Source: Chloroflexota bacterium
GTDB taxonomy: Bacteria > Chloroflexota > Anaerolineae > Anaerolineales > Anaerolineaceae
Length of the DNA: 64,000 nt
Assembly (NCBI GenBank): GCA_021825925.1
Contig: JAKAFP010000002.1
Span: 186,001-250,000, forward strand
Direction of reading: 5' to 3'
This document shows, in pieces, positions 1-7,828 of this stretch. Below the pieces are notes generated by a model. That model was not told the origin of the DNA, ran no database searches, and saw only the letters and a program-made list of their open reading frames with translations. Positions within the stretch are counted from its first letter, which is position 1, and every line of letters starts with the position of its first letter. A program made the position numbers and the translations under genes.

Positions 1-1253
1 TTTTCGCCGCTTTCGCGGATGGCACCAGCCGCATTGAGCATTTCCAGGTTTCCGGTGTAACCCGTCCCATGCTGCAAGCTTTAACGTCTTTCGGCATCCA
101 ATGGTCACTGGAGGGTGAAACCCTGATGGTTGAAGGCCGCGGCATAGGCGCCTGGAAAAACCCCACCTTCCCCATAGATTGCGGTAATTCCGCCACCACC
201 CTGCGGCTGCTGGCCGGTGCCATCACCGGAGCGGGCGTCACCGCCACCCTGGATGGCAGTTACGGCCTGCGCCGCCGCCCCATGGACCGTATTGTGGACC
301 CCTTGCGCAAGATGGGTGCGGTGATCAAGACCACTCCCGGCGGCATTGCACCTCTGACCATACAAGAACGCGCGGAAGGACAAAAACTTAAACCGCTGAC
401 CTATGACCTGCCGGTCGCCAGTGCCCAGGTGAAATCCTGCCTGCTGTTGGCCGCCCTGGGTGCGGAAGGCACGACCGTGCTCAATGAACCCGGTCCTTCA
501 CGCGACCACACTGAACGCATGCTCTCAAGCATGGGTGTGACGGTCAAATCGTATGAAGTGGAAGCGCATAACACCCTCCGCTACATGGTGGAACTTACTC
601 CTCCAAATCCGTTGGTGCTCTCGCCATTAAATATGTCACTCCCGGCAGACCCCTCCGCGGCGGCCTTTTTGATCGTGGCCGCGCTGATCATCCCTGGTTC
701 ATCCCTTGTGCTCAAGGGTGTCTGCCTGAACCCCACCCGCACCGGTCTGCTGGACGCCCTGCAAGCCATGGGCGGCGATATCACCATATCAAATCAACAT
801 GAGTCCGGTGGAGAACTGGTCGGCGATCTGCTGGTAAATGCCTCAGATCTGCAAGGCACACAGGTTGGCGGTTCATTGGTGGTACGGATGATAGACGAGT
901 TCCCCATTTTTGCCATCGCAGCCGCGTTCGCTCATGGCACCACGGTTGTCCATGACGCACACGAACTGCGCCTCAAAGAATCAGATCGCATCGCCATGCT
1001 GGCAGCCGAATTACGCAAGTTGGGTGTGGAGATCGAAGAACATCCCGATGGCTTCACCATCCACGGCGGAAAACTGCAGGGTGGCACGGTTGAATCCCAC
1101 GGGGATCACCGCCTGGCCATGTCGCTGGCCGTGGCCGGATTGGCGGCCGAATCACCCGTCACCATTCAGCAGGCCGATTGCACGGCTGAATCCTTCCCTG
1201 CCTTTGCCGCCAAGCTGCAAAAGTTAGGCGCATTGATTGTCAGCGAGGGTTAA
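1..1253 (+). CDS. aroA: 3-phosphoshikimate 1-carboxyvinyltransferase (EPSP synthase), 5' partial
   Basis: Transfers the enolpyruvyl group of PEP to shikimate 3-phosphate, the sixth shikimate-pathway step, in the cytoplasm. The reading frame is open from base 3, so the start codon lies left of the window; the visible 416 residues lack only a short N-terminal stretch of a roughly 430-residue enzyme. Visible family motifs include GNSATTLRLLAG, RRRPMDRIV, DEFPIFA, RLKESDR and GDHRLAMS. Three of the four signatures I know for class II EPSP synthases are present (R-D-H-T-E, S-A-Q-V-K, N-P-T-R); the fourth (GDK) would be off the edge. It is the first visible gene of an aro-pheA operon, with aroE starting 5 bp after its stop. 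The true start and any upstream aroF or tyrA cannot be seen. Confidence 0.95.
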   Translation, partial: FAAFADGTSRIEHFQVSGVTRPMLQALTSFGIQWSLEGETLMVEGRGIGAWKNPTFPIDCGNSATTLRLLAGAITGAGVTATLDGSYGLRRRPMDRIVDPLRKMGAVIKTTPGGIAPLTIQERAEGQKLKPLTYDLPVASAQVKSCLLLAALGAEGTTVLNEPGPSRDHTERMLSSMGVTVKSYEVEAHNTLRYMVELTPPNPLVLSPLNMSLPADPSAAAFLIVAALIIPGSSLVLKGVCLNPTRTGLLDALQAMGGDITISNQHESGGELVGDLLVNASDLQGTQVGGSLVVRMIDEFPIFAIAAAFAHGTTVVHDAHELRLKESDRIAMLAAELRKLGVEIEEHPDGFTIHGGKLQGGTVESHGDHRLAMSLAVAGLAAESPVTIQQADCTAESFPAFAAKLQKLGALIVSEG

Positions 1254-1258
1254 CCGCC

Positions 1259-2113
1259 ATGCCAGATACCTATTCGCTTGGACTCACTGGTTTTCCACTC
1301 GGACACAGCCTTTCGCCCGTGCTTCATCAAACCGCTTTGGCTGAAGCCGGATTGACCGGCAAGTATGAACTCTTTACTGTTCCTCCCCTGCCTGAAGGTC
1401 AAAAAGACCTCGAGGTGCTGCTCAATCGTCTGCGCTCAGGTGAACTTCACGGATTGAACGTGACCATTCCGCATAAGCAGTCCGTCATTCCGCTGGTGGA
1501 TGAACTCTCGCCCTCAGCGGCAGCCATGGGTGCTGTCAACACATTGTATGTGCGATTTGGCAAGCTGGTTGGAGATAACACAGACGCCCCCGGTTTTTGG
1601 GGGGATCTTGCTCACCTACCGATTCAAAAAGCCAAATCCGCGCTGATCTTGGGAGCCGGTGGCGCTGCCCGAGCCGTGGTTTACGCCCTGCTTACCCATG
1701 GATGGACCGTCCGCATTACGGATTTGCGCCAAGAACAAGTGGATAGTCTCTATACGCATTATTCCGCACAGGAACTCGATTCCTCCAGGCTTGAAGTGAT
1801 TCCTTTTGCGCCTCAAGCCATTGAAACAGCTGGTTTGGATTCCGATCTGGTGGTAAATACCACCCCCGTGGGCATGCATCCGAATATTGACCACTGCGCC
1901 TGGCCTGGAAATATCCCCCTGCCGGCGCGTGCCTGCATTTATGACGTGGTGTACAATCCAATGGAAACCAAATTTTTAAGACTTGCCGCCGGCGCCGGGC
2001 TGCCCTGCCGGAATGGGCTGGGTATGCTAGTCGAACAGGCCGCCCTGGCCTTTGAATGTTGGACGGGGTTTGCCCCCTCCCGAACGCGCATGTTGGAAGC
2101 CGTAAGATCCTAA
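1259..2113 (+). CDS. aroE: Shikimate dehydrogenase (NADP+)
   Basis: Reduces 3-dehydroshikimate to shikimate with NADPH. The 284 residues match the family's usual length. The substrate-binding SLS motif lies at residues 17-19, the catalytic Lys is K73 in NVTIPHK, and the catalytic Asp is D109 in GDNTDAPGF. The Rossmann nucleotide loop LGAGGAARA begins near residue 131. ATG at 1259 is 5 bp after the aroA stop, with a GAGGG Shine-Dalgarno inside the aroA tail, so translation is probably coupled. The gene sits between aroA and aroC in the same pathway operon. Quinate/shikimate dehydrogenase paralogues share the fold, but the aro context favours AroE. Confidence 0.95.
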   Translation: MPDTYSLGLTGFPLGHSLSPVLHQTALAEAGLTGKYELFTVPPLPEGQKDLEVLLNRLRSGELHGLNVTIPHKQSVIPLVDELSPSAAAMGAVNTLYVRFGKLVGDNTDAPGFWGDLAHLPIQKAKSALILGAGGAARAVVYALLTHGWTVRITDLRQEQVDSLYTHYSAQELDSSRLEVIPFAPQAIETAGLDSDLVVNTTPVGMHPNIDHCAWPGNIPLPARACIYDVVYNPMETKFLRLAAGAGLPCRNGLGMLVEQAALAFECWTGFAPSRTRMLEAVRS

Positions 2114-2132
2114 TCTCTGCAAGGAGCAAGAC

Positions 2133-3317
2133 ATGACTTTACGATTTCTAACCGCAGGTGAATCGCACGGACCAGCCCTGACCGTGATCCTCGAAGGAAT
2201 GCCTGCCGGTTTGCCCATTACTGAAGACCTGATCAATCATGAACTGGAACGCCGCCAGATGGGTTTTGGGGCAGGCGGTCGCATGAAAATTGAGCACGAC
2301 CGCGCCCAGCTCCTCTCAGGGGTGATGGACGGGCTGACCAATGGCGCACCCATCGCCTTGCTCATCGAAAATTCAGATCATTCCCGCTGGAAGGGCAAGG
2401 CAGTCAACGCCTTCACCACGCCCAGACCGGGTCATGCGGACCTGACCGGCGCGGTCAAATATGGTTTTGATGATCTACGCCCAGCGCTTGAACGCGCCTC
2501 TGCGCGTGAAACCGCCGCCCGGGTGGCCATGGGCGCCCTTTGCAAGGCGCTGCTGGCTGAATTCGACATCCAGATAGGCGGATATGTCAGTGCCATTGCT
2601 GAAATTACTGCTGACCTGTCATCCATTCCGCTGGAAGAACGCCCCGCTTTAGCCGAAGCCAATGACGTGCGCTGTCCGGATGAAGCCATCGCTGAAGCCA
2701 TGCGCCTGCGCATCCGCCAGGTGATGGAGGATCGCGATACCCTGGGCGGCATTGTTGAAGTGGTTGCCTTCGGTCTGCCGATGGGGCTGGGGTCCTACGT
2801 GCAGTGGGATAAACGCCTGGATGCCCGTCTGGGCGCCGCCATGCTGAGTGTGCCGGCCATCAAAGGCGTTGAGATCGGGTCTGCTTTTGAGAATGCAGCC
2901 TTGCCAGGCACAAAAGTTCACGATGCCATTCAGTTGAAAAATGAAGAGATCATCCGCAAGACCAACCACGCCGGCGGTGTTGAAGGTGGAATTTCCAATG
3001 GCCAGCCCCTACTGGTGCGGCTGGCAATGAAACCCATCGCCACCACGCTCTCGCCGCAGCGCACCGTGGACCTTGCCACAGGTCTTGAAACCGATACCGT
3101 CTACGAACGTTCTGATTTTTGCCCCGTTCCGCGTGCCGTCCCCGTGGCTGAAGCCATGCTGGCTTTTGTGGTGGTAGATGCGTTGCTTGAAAAATTGGGT
3201 GGCGACTCGCTCTCCGAGCTTAAACCGCGTTTTGCTCATTTACGTAAACCCTCGATAAAAGATCTACCCATGGCTGGCGGACAGATCGTGTTCTGGCCTG
3301 ATCAGGAGGGCGCATGA
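2133..3317 (+). CDS. aroC: Chorismate synthase
   Basis: Converts EPSP to chorismate, the branch point to aromatic amino acids; the family needs reduced FMN. The 394 residues show the N-terminal GESHGPAL signature, the RPGHAD block and the following DDLRPALERASARETAARVA region, which carry conserved FMN and phosphate contacts. An AAGGAG Shine-Dalgarno at 2121-2126 precedes the ATG by 6 nt. It is the third visible gene of the aro operon, and its last four bases overlap the start of the fused aroK-aroB gene (ATGA), implying coupled translation. Confidence 0.96.
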   Translation: MTLRFLTAGESHGPALTVILEGMPAGLPITEDLINHELERRQMGFGAGGRMKIEHDRAQLLSGVMDGLTNGAPIALLIENSDHSRWKGKAVNAFTTPRPGHADLTGAVKYGFDDLRPALERASARETAARVAMGALCKALLAEFDIQIGGYVSAIAEITADLSSIPLEERPALAEANDVRCPDEAIAEAMRLRIRQVMEDRDTLGGIVEVVAFGLPMGLGSYVQWDKRLDARLGAAMLSVPAIKGVEIGSAFENAALPGTKVHDAIQLKNEEIIRKTNHAGGVEGGISNGQPLLVRLAMKPIATTLSPQRTVDLATGLETDTVYERSDFCPVPRAVPVAEAMLAFVVVDALLEKLGGDSLSELKPRFAHLRKPSIKDLPMAGGQIVFWPDQEGA

Positions 3318-4864
3318 GCATTTGTCTCTATGGTCCCTCCGGCACCGGCAAGACCACCGTCGGCAGGCTGCTGGCCGAACACCTCAACATGACCTGGTTC
3401 GACCTGGATGTTGAAATTGAGAAGGAATCCGGTCAGACTATTGAAACCATGTTTCGCATCTTGGGTGAAGGCGTCTTTCGTGAACTCGAAAGCGCCACCC
3501 TGGAAAACCTGCTCAAAGCGGACCCGTCCTCTGTCATCTCGCTGGGCGGCGGCGCCCTGCTCAATAACCAGAACCGCCTGCTGGCCGAAAGCTATGGACA
3601 GGTCGTCTTGCTTTCCGCCAGTATTGACACGCTCGTCACCCGTCTGACCGCCGACGAACATGTACGTCCGCTGGTCAAGGACGATCCCCGCCAACGGCTG
3701 ACCGATCTCCTCGCCCGTCGTCAGGAGCATTACGCATCTTTTGGCAAACCGGTCATTACGGATAACTTCACTCCTGAAGACATAGTGCGTGAAATCCAAA
3801 TCCGCATCGGACAATTTCAAGTGCAGGGCATGGGCAAGGCTTACGATATTCTGGTGCAGCCTGGACTATTGAACCGTCTCGGTAAAGCCCTGCTCGAACG
3901 CGGCATCCACGGACCGGCCGCCCTGGTTTGCGATCAAAACGTGGATCCACTCTACTCCGCACGTGTTTTGGACTCATTGAGGGCCGCCGGCATTGAGACT
4001 ATGAAAATCGTCATCCCCGCCGGGGAGGAACACAAGACCATCCAGACCGTTGCTCAAATCTGGGAGGGTTTTCTGGCGGCAGGTGTTGAACGCGGCAGTG
4101 TGGTCATTGCCCTGGGTGGAGGCGTCACCGGTGACCTGACCGGCTTTGCCGCGGCCACTTATCTGCGCGGCGTACCCTGGGTCAATGTGCCTACCAGTCT
4201 GCTGGCCATGGTGGACTCCAGCCTGGGCGGCAAGACCGGCGCGGACCTTCCGCAGGGCAAGAACCTGATCGGCGCTTTCCACGCCCCGCTGCTGGTGCTT
4301 TCCGATCCTGAAGTGCTGGCGACATTACCCCCCGCCGAGCTGCGCAGCGGATTGGCTGAAACCATCAAACATGGTGTGATCGCGGATCCCCATCTCTATG
4401 ACCTGTGTGCCGCCGGCTGGCCGCAACACATCAATGACATCACCGAACTCATCAGCCGAGCCGTGGCGGTCAAAGTGGAGATCATTACCACCGACCCCTA
4501 CGAAAAAGGTCTGCGCCAGGCGCTCAATTTTGGTCACACCCTCGGCCACGGCATTGAAAAAGCTTCAAAGTATCAATTGTCACACGGCGAATGTGTGGCC
4601 ATCGGCATGATCGCTGAAACCCGCCTGGCTGAATCCTCTGCCATCACTGAATCTGGCTTTGCCAACAAACTGGCTGCCGATTTCACCAAGATCGGGCTGC
4701 CCGTCAGCATCCCCGCCGGGTTGGACCGTCAGGAAATCATTGACGCCACATTATTGGACAAAAAACGCAGCGCCAAACAAATCCATTTCGCCCTGCCCGA
4801 ACGCATTGGCAAGGTACAAACCGGTCTGGTCATTGAAGACTGGCAGAATCGCATCACCTGGTAA
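3314..4864 (+). CDS. aroKB: Fused shikimate kinase / 3-dehydroquinate synthase
   Basis: A single 516-residue protein joining two enzymes. Residues 1 to about 170 are shikimate kinase, with the P-loop GPSGTGKTT at 7-15 and the SLGGGAL substrate motif. From about residue 174 to the end it is 3-dehydroquinate synthase, with GGGVTGDLTGF, the PTSLLAMVDSSLGGKTG region, AETIKHG and the FGHTLGHGIE metal/substrate motif. The frame is continuous across the junction and neither domain looks truncated. The fusion joins steps 2 and 5 of the pathway, which are not consecutive. Similar fusions are known in a few lineages (Thermotoga among them). It overlaps aroC by 4 bp and precedes aroQ. Confidence 0.95.
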   Translation: MSICLYGPSGTGKTTVGRLLAEHLNMTWFDLDVEIEKESGQTIETMFRILGEGVFRELESATLENLLKADPSSVISLGGGALLNNQNRLLAESYGQVVLLSASIDTLVTRLTADEHVRPLVKDDPRQRLTDLLARRQEHYASFGKPVITDNFTPEDIVREIQIRIGQFQVQGMGKAYDILVQPGLLNRLGKALLERGIHGPAALVCDQNVDPLYSARVLDSLRAAGIETMKIVIPAGEEHKTIQTVAQIWEGFLAAGVERGSVVIALGGGVTGDLTGFAAATYLRGVPWVNVPTSLLAMVDSSLGGKTGADLPQGKNLIGAFHAPLLVLSDPEVLATLPPAELRSGLAETIKHGVIADPHLYDLCAAGWPQHINDITELISRAVAVKVEIITTDPYEKGLRQALNFGHTLGHGIEKASKYQLSHGECVAIGMIAETRLAESSAITESGFANKLAADFTKIGLPVSIPAGLDRQEIIDATLLDKKRSAKQIHFALPERIGKVQTGLVIEDWQNRITW

Positions 4865-4876
4865 GGAGGACTAATT

Positions 4877-5320
4877 ATGAAATCCATTCTGATTCTCAAC
4901 GGACCCAACTTGAATTTTCTTGGCAAGCGCGACCCTGCCCATTATGGCAGCCTGACCCTCGATGAGATCAACGGACGTCTGACCGATCTGGCCAAGCAGC
5001 TTGACGTGGAACTGCGCTTTGCGCAATCCAACAAGGAAGGTGCTTTGATTGACCTGCTCCAGGAAGCCACAGGATGGGCAGATGGCGTGGTCTTCAACCC
5101 CGGCGGTTACAGTCACACTTCCATCGCCCTGCGTGATGCGGTTGAATCCATCGGCTTGCCGGTGATCGAAGTGCATCTTTCCAATATCTATGCGCGTGAA
5201 GAATTTCGTCACACCTCCATGGTTTCGCCGGTTTGCGCCGGCACCATCGCCGGCCTGGGCTGGCGATCCTACACTACCGCCTTGACGGCACTGAAAGGAA
5301 TCCTCGATGACCAACCTTAA
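4877..5320 (+). CDS. aroQ: Type II 3-dehydroquinate dehydratase
   Basis: Dehydrates 3-dehydroquinate to 3-dehydroshikimate by the type II (anti-elimination) mechanism. The 147 residues match the dodecameric type II family. The flexible-loop Arg is R18 (NGPNLNFLGKR) and the catalytic Tyr is Y23. FNPGGYSHTS and VIEVHLSNIYAREEFRH carry the substrate-binding Asn and His. A strong AAGGAGG at 4863-4869 overlaps the aroKB stop codon and lies 7 nt before the ATG. The 3' end overlaps pheA by 14 bp. With aroA, aroE, aroC and aroKB it leaves only DAHP synthase missing from the visible pathway. Confidence 0.96.
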   Translation: MKSILILNGPNLNFLGKRDPAHYGSLTLDEINGRLTDLAKQLDVELRFAQSNKEGALIDLLQEATGWADGVVFNPGGYSHTSIALRDAVESIGLPVIEVHLSNIYAREEFRHTSMVSPVCAGTIAGLGWRSYTTALTALKGILDDQP

Positions 5321-6155
5321 TTCAACTTCATTGATCAATGTCGCCTTCCAGGGTGAACCTGGCGCTTATTCTGAAGCCGCCTTGGTGGATTACTTCGGAA
5401 AAAAAGCCGCTGCTGTGGGGAAACCCCGTTTTGAAGACGTCTTCGAAGCGGTTGAAGACGGTTCATGCCAGCTTGGTTTTATCCCCATTGAGAATTCGCT
5501 GGCAGGCAGCATTCACCGCAATTATGATCTGCTGCGCGAACATAGTCTGCATATCATCGGCGAGACCACCCTGCGCGTACGCCACTGCCTGATCGCCGCC
5601 CCCGGCGCCAGCATGGATAAGATCACCAAGGTCATCAGCCATCCCCAGGCGCTTGACCAATGCCGAGGATTTCTAAACCGCTGGGAAGGCGGCATAAAAG
5701 TTGAACAGGTTTACGACACTGCCGGTGCAGTCAAGCAGTTGGCCGAAACACGCAACCAAACCACTGCAGCCATTGCCAGCCGGCGTGCCGCCGAACTTTA
5801 CGGTATGTCCATTTTGATGGAAGGCATCGAAGACGATGAAGCCAATTTCACCCGTTTTCTGGTGCTCTCCACCGAAGAAGTGGATCCCGGCAAGGACGCC
5901 AAGACCTCCATTTTGGTGTGTCTGAAAAACCTGCCCGGATCGCTCTTCAAAGCGTTGAGCGTCTTCGCCCTGCGCGATATTGACCTCACCAAGCTGGAAT
6001 CCCGTCCCCTGATCGGGCAGCCTGGCGAGTACCAGTTCTACGTTGATTTTGCCGGTTCCATCAAGGACCAAAAGGTCATCCGCGCATTGAATCATCTCGA
6101 AGAGTATGCCACCCTGTTAAGAGTCCTTGGATCTTACCCACGCAATTCTTTTTAG
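5307..6155 (+). CDS. pheA: Prephenate dehydratase
   Basis: Decarboxylates and dehydrates prephenate to phenylpyruvate, committing flux to phenylalanine. The 282 residues comprise the two-lobed catalytic region (about 10-190, with FQGEPGAYSEAA, IPIENSLAGSI and the catalytic Thr-Arg-Phe in NFTRFLVL) and a C-terminal ACT domain (about 198-280, with LPGSLFKAL and ESRP) expected to bind phenylalanine for feedback inhibition. There is no chorismate mutase domain, so mutase must be supplied elsewhere. ATG at 5307 lies inside the aroQ 3' end; AAAGGA about 10 nt upstream is the likely ribosome site. It is the last gene of the aro operon; I see no clear terminator before purB. Confidence 0.95.
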   Translation: MTNLNSTSLINVAFQGEPGAYSEAALVDYFGKKAAAVGKPRFEDVFEAVEDGSCQLGFIPIENSLAGSIHRNYDLLREHSLHIIGETTLRVRHCLIAAPGASMDKITKVISHPQALDQCRGFLNRWEGGIKVEQVYDTAGAVKQLAETRNQTTAAIASRRAAELYGMSILMEGIEDDEANFTRFLVLSTEEVDPGKDAKTSILVCLKNLPGSLFKALSVFALRDIDLTKLESRPLIGQPGEYQFYVDFAGSIKDQKVIRALNHLEEYATLLRVLGSYPRNSF

Positions 6156-6200
6156 GGCCATCAAAATCTAAAGATCTTGTTTAAAAGAGTCACCATTTTT

Positions 6201-6237
6201 CACACGTCACGTATAATTCAAACATCCGTGACGTGTG
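6201..6237. promoter_or_regulatory. 11-bp perfect inverted repeat flanking a TATAAT box before purB
   Basis: CACACGTCACG (6201-6211) and CGTGACGTGTG (6227-6237) are exact reverse complements separated by 15 nt. The spacer opens with TATAAT (6212-6217), a perfect -10 hexamer; the matching -35 (GTCACC, 6189-6194) is poor. A start would fall near 6224, so only part of the repeat would be transcribed, which fits a protein-binding operator better than an RNA hairpin. The regulator is unknown. Confidence 0.6.
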
Positions 6238-6293
6238 CGTTTGGTCGGGGTAAAAAGTTGTTTTTTCAGCCCATTCAAGCAAGGATGATTTCC

Positions 6294-7682
6294 ATGAGCA
6301 TGTATGATAACTACCAATCTCCGTTCAGTTGGCGCTACGGATCAAGTGAAATGCGCGAGGTATGGAGCGAGGTGAACAAGCGCAAGACCTGGCGCCGCCT
6401 GTGGGTGTCGCTGGCGCGCGCCCAATCCGCTTTTGGGTTGGTCAGCCCGCAGCAGGTGGCTGAACTGGATCAACATGCCTCAGAAATTGACATGGAAACC
6501 GCGCTTAATATTGAAGCCGAGATCCATCACGACCTGATGGCTGAACTGAAAACCTACGCCGCCCAGTGCCCGACCGCCGGCGGTGTGATCCACATGGGCG
6601 CCACCTCCATGGATATCGAGGACAACGCCGACGTACTGCGCATGCGCAGCGCGCTGGACTTGGTGATCGCCAAACTTGAAACGCTTTTACGATCACTCGC
6701 CGCCCGTATCGAAGAAACCGCCGACCTGCCCATCATGGCTTATACCCATCTGCAGCCCGCCGAACCTTCCACCCTGGGTTACAGACTTTCCGTTTACGCC
6801 CAGGATCTGCTGGACGATTGGCAGTCTTTAATAAAAGTCAAAGAAAGTCTGCGTGGTAAAGGGTTTAAGGGTGCGGTTGGCACTTCCGCAGCGTATTTTG
6901 ATCTTCTGGGCGCGGAAAACTACGCGGCTTTTGAACAAGCCCTCAGCGATGACCTTAAGCTGCCGTTTTATCCGATCAGCACGCAGACCTGTACGCGCAA
7001 GCAGGACTATTCAGTTCTGAGCGCTTTGGCCAGCCTGGGCGCCGTACTGCACAAATTTGCCTTCGACCTGCGCGTGCTGCAATCCCCCTCGATCGGTGAG
7101 ATCAGCGAATTCTTCGCCGCCAAACAGGTGGGCTCTTCCGCCATGCCCTTCAAACGCAATCCGATCAATGCCGAAAAGATTGATTCGCTGGCCCGTCAAC
7201 TTTCCGTTTATCCACAGGTGGCCTGGCAGAATGCAGCCACCAACCTGCTCGAACGCACCCTGGATGATAGCGCCAACCGCCGCACCATTCTGCCCGAATC
7301 CTTCCTCATCTGTGACGAATTGCTGCAAGTGATGAGCAAATTGATCAAGAACATGACCATCAACCACGAAGCCATCCAACGCAACCTTGAGGTTTACGCA
7401 CCCTTCGCCTGCACTGAACGTGTGATGATGGCGCTCAGCAAAAAGGGGGCCGATCGCCAGGAAACCCACGAACGCCTGCGCAACCACGCCATGCTGGCCT
7501 GGAAAGCCGTCCAAAACGGTGAAAAGAATCCCCTCACCTCGCTGTTGAAAAAGGATGATTTCATCCTGCAGCACCTGACTGCAGAAGATGTTGAAGCGCT
7601 CTCTGAGGTTTCTGCCTACACCGGCATAGCACCCTCCGCTTCACGCGAATTGGCGAAACGTATTCGATCAATGGTCCTTTAG
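6294..7682 (+). CDS. purB: Adenylosuccinate lyase
   Basis: Cleaves SAICAR to AICAR and adenylosuccinate to AMP, each releasing fumarate. I place the start at ATG 6294 (MSMYDNYQSPF), which has AAGGATG 6 nt upstream; an in-frame TTG at 6177 would add 39 unconserved residues and lie upstream of the promoter. The 462 residues show the fumarase/aspartase-superfamily signature GSSAMPFKRNPI with the mobile-loop serine, plus HMGATSMDIEDNADV and TYTHLQPAEPSTLGYR-like segments holding catalytic His residues. It stands between the aro and pur operons with its own candidate promoter/operator and a 146-bp gap before purL, so it may be controlled separately from the other purine genes. Confidence 0.95.
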   Translation: MSMYDNYQSPFSWRYGSSEMREVWSEVNKRKTWRRLWVSLARAQSAFGLVSPQQVAELDQHASEIDMETALNIEAEIHHDLMAELKTYAAQCPTAGGVIHMGATSMDIEDNADVLRMRSALDLVIAKLETLLRSLAARIEETADLPIMAYTHLQPAEPSTLGYRLSVYAQDLLDDWQSLIKVKESLRGKGFKGAVGTSAAYFDLLGAENYAAFEQALSDDLKLPFYPISTQTCTRKQDYSVLSALASLGAVLHKFAFDLRVLQSPSIGEISEFFAAKQVGSSAMPFKRNPINAEKIDSLARQLSVYPQVAWQNAATNLLERTLDDSANRRTILPESFLICDELLQVMSKLIKNMTINHEAIQRNLEVYAPFACTERVMMALSKKGADRQETHERLRNHAMLAWKAVQNGEKNPLTSLLKKDDFILQHLTAEDVEALSEVSAYTGIAPSASRELAKRIRSMVL

Positions 7683-7751
7683 CTGTTTTTCTGTAACATT
7701 CATTAGAATCCATTAATCCTTTATTGGTGAGATCGCAGACATAGATATTTT

Positions 7752-7791
7752 AAGGTGTATTGTCTAGACAAATCACCTTTTTAAATATAAA
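7752..7791 (+). promoter_or_regulatory. Promoter and 28-bp palindromic operator candidate for the pur operon
   Basis: Bases 7752-7779 form a 28-bp palindrome, perfect except for the paired dinucleotides TA/AT: AAGGTG, a core TTGTCTAGACAA (7760-7771) and CACCTT. The left half of the core (TTGTCT) can serve as a -35, with TAAATA (7782-7787, spacer 16) or TATAAA (7786-7791, spacer 20) as -10. A repressor bound here would cover the -35. The core resembles sites of GntR/HutC-type regulators, but that is only a resemblance. No purine-riboswitch aptamer was recognised in this leader. Confidence 0.6.
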
Positions 7792-7828
7792 ATCGAACAT
7801 CACACTATCACCCTGAGGATGATCCTTT

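Noticed and set aside
7683..7828. Purine riboswitch before purL
   Set aside because: The leader is short and AT-rich, and none of the conserved aptamer junction or kissing-loop sequences was recognised; the palindrome fits a protein operator better.
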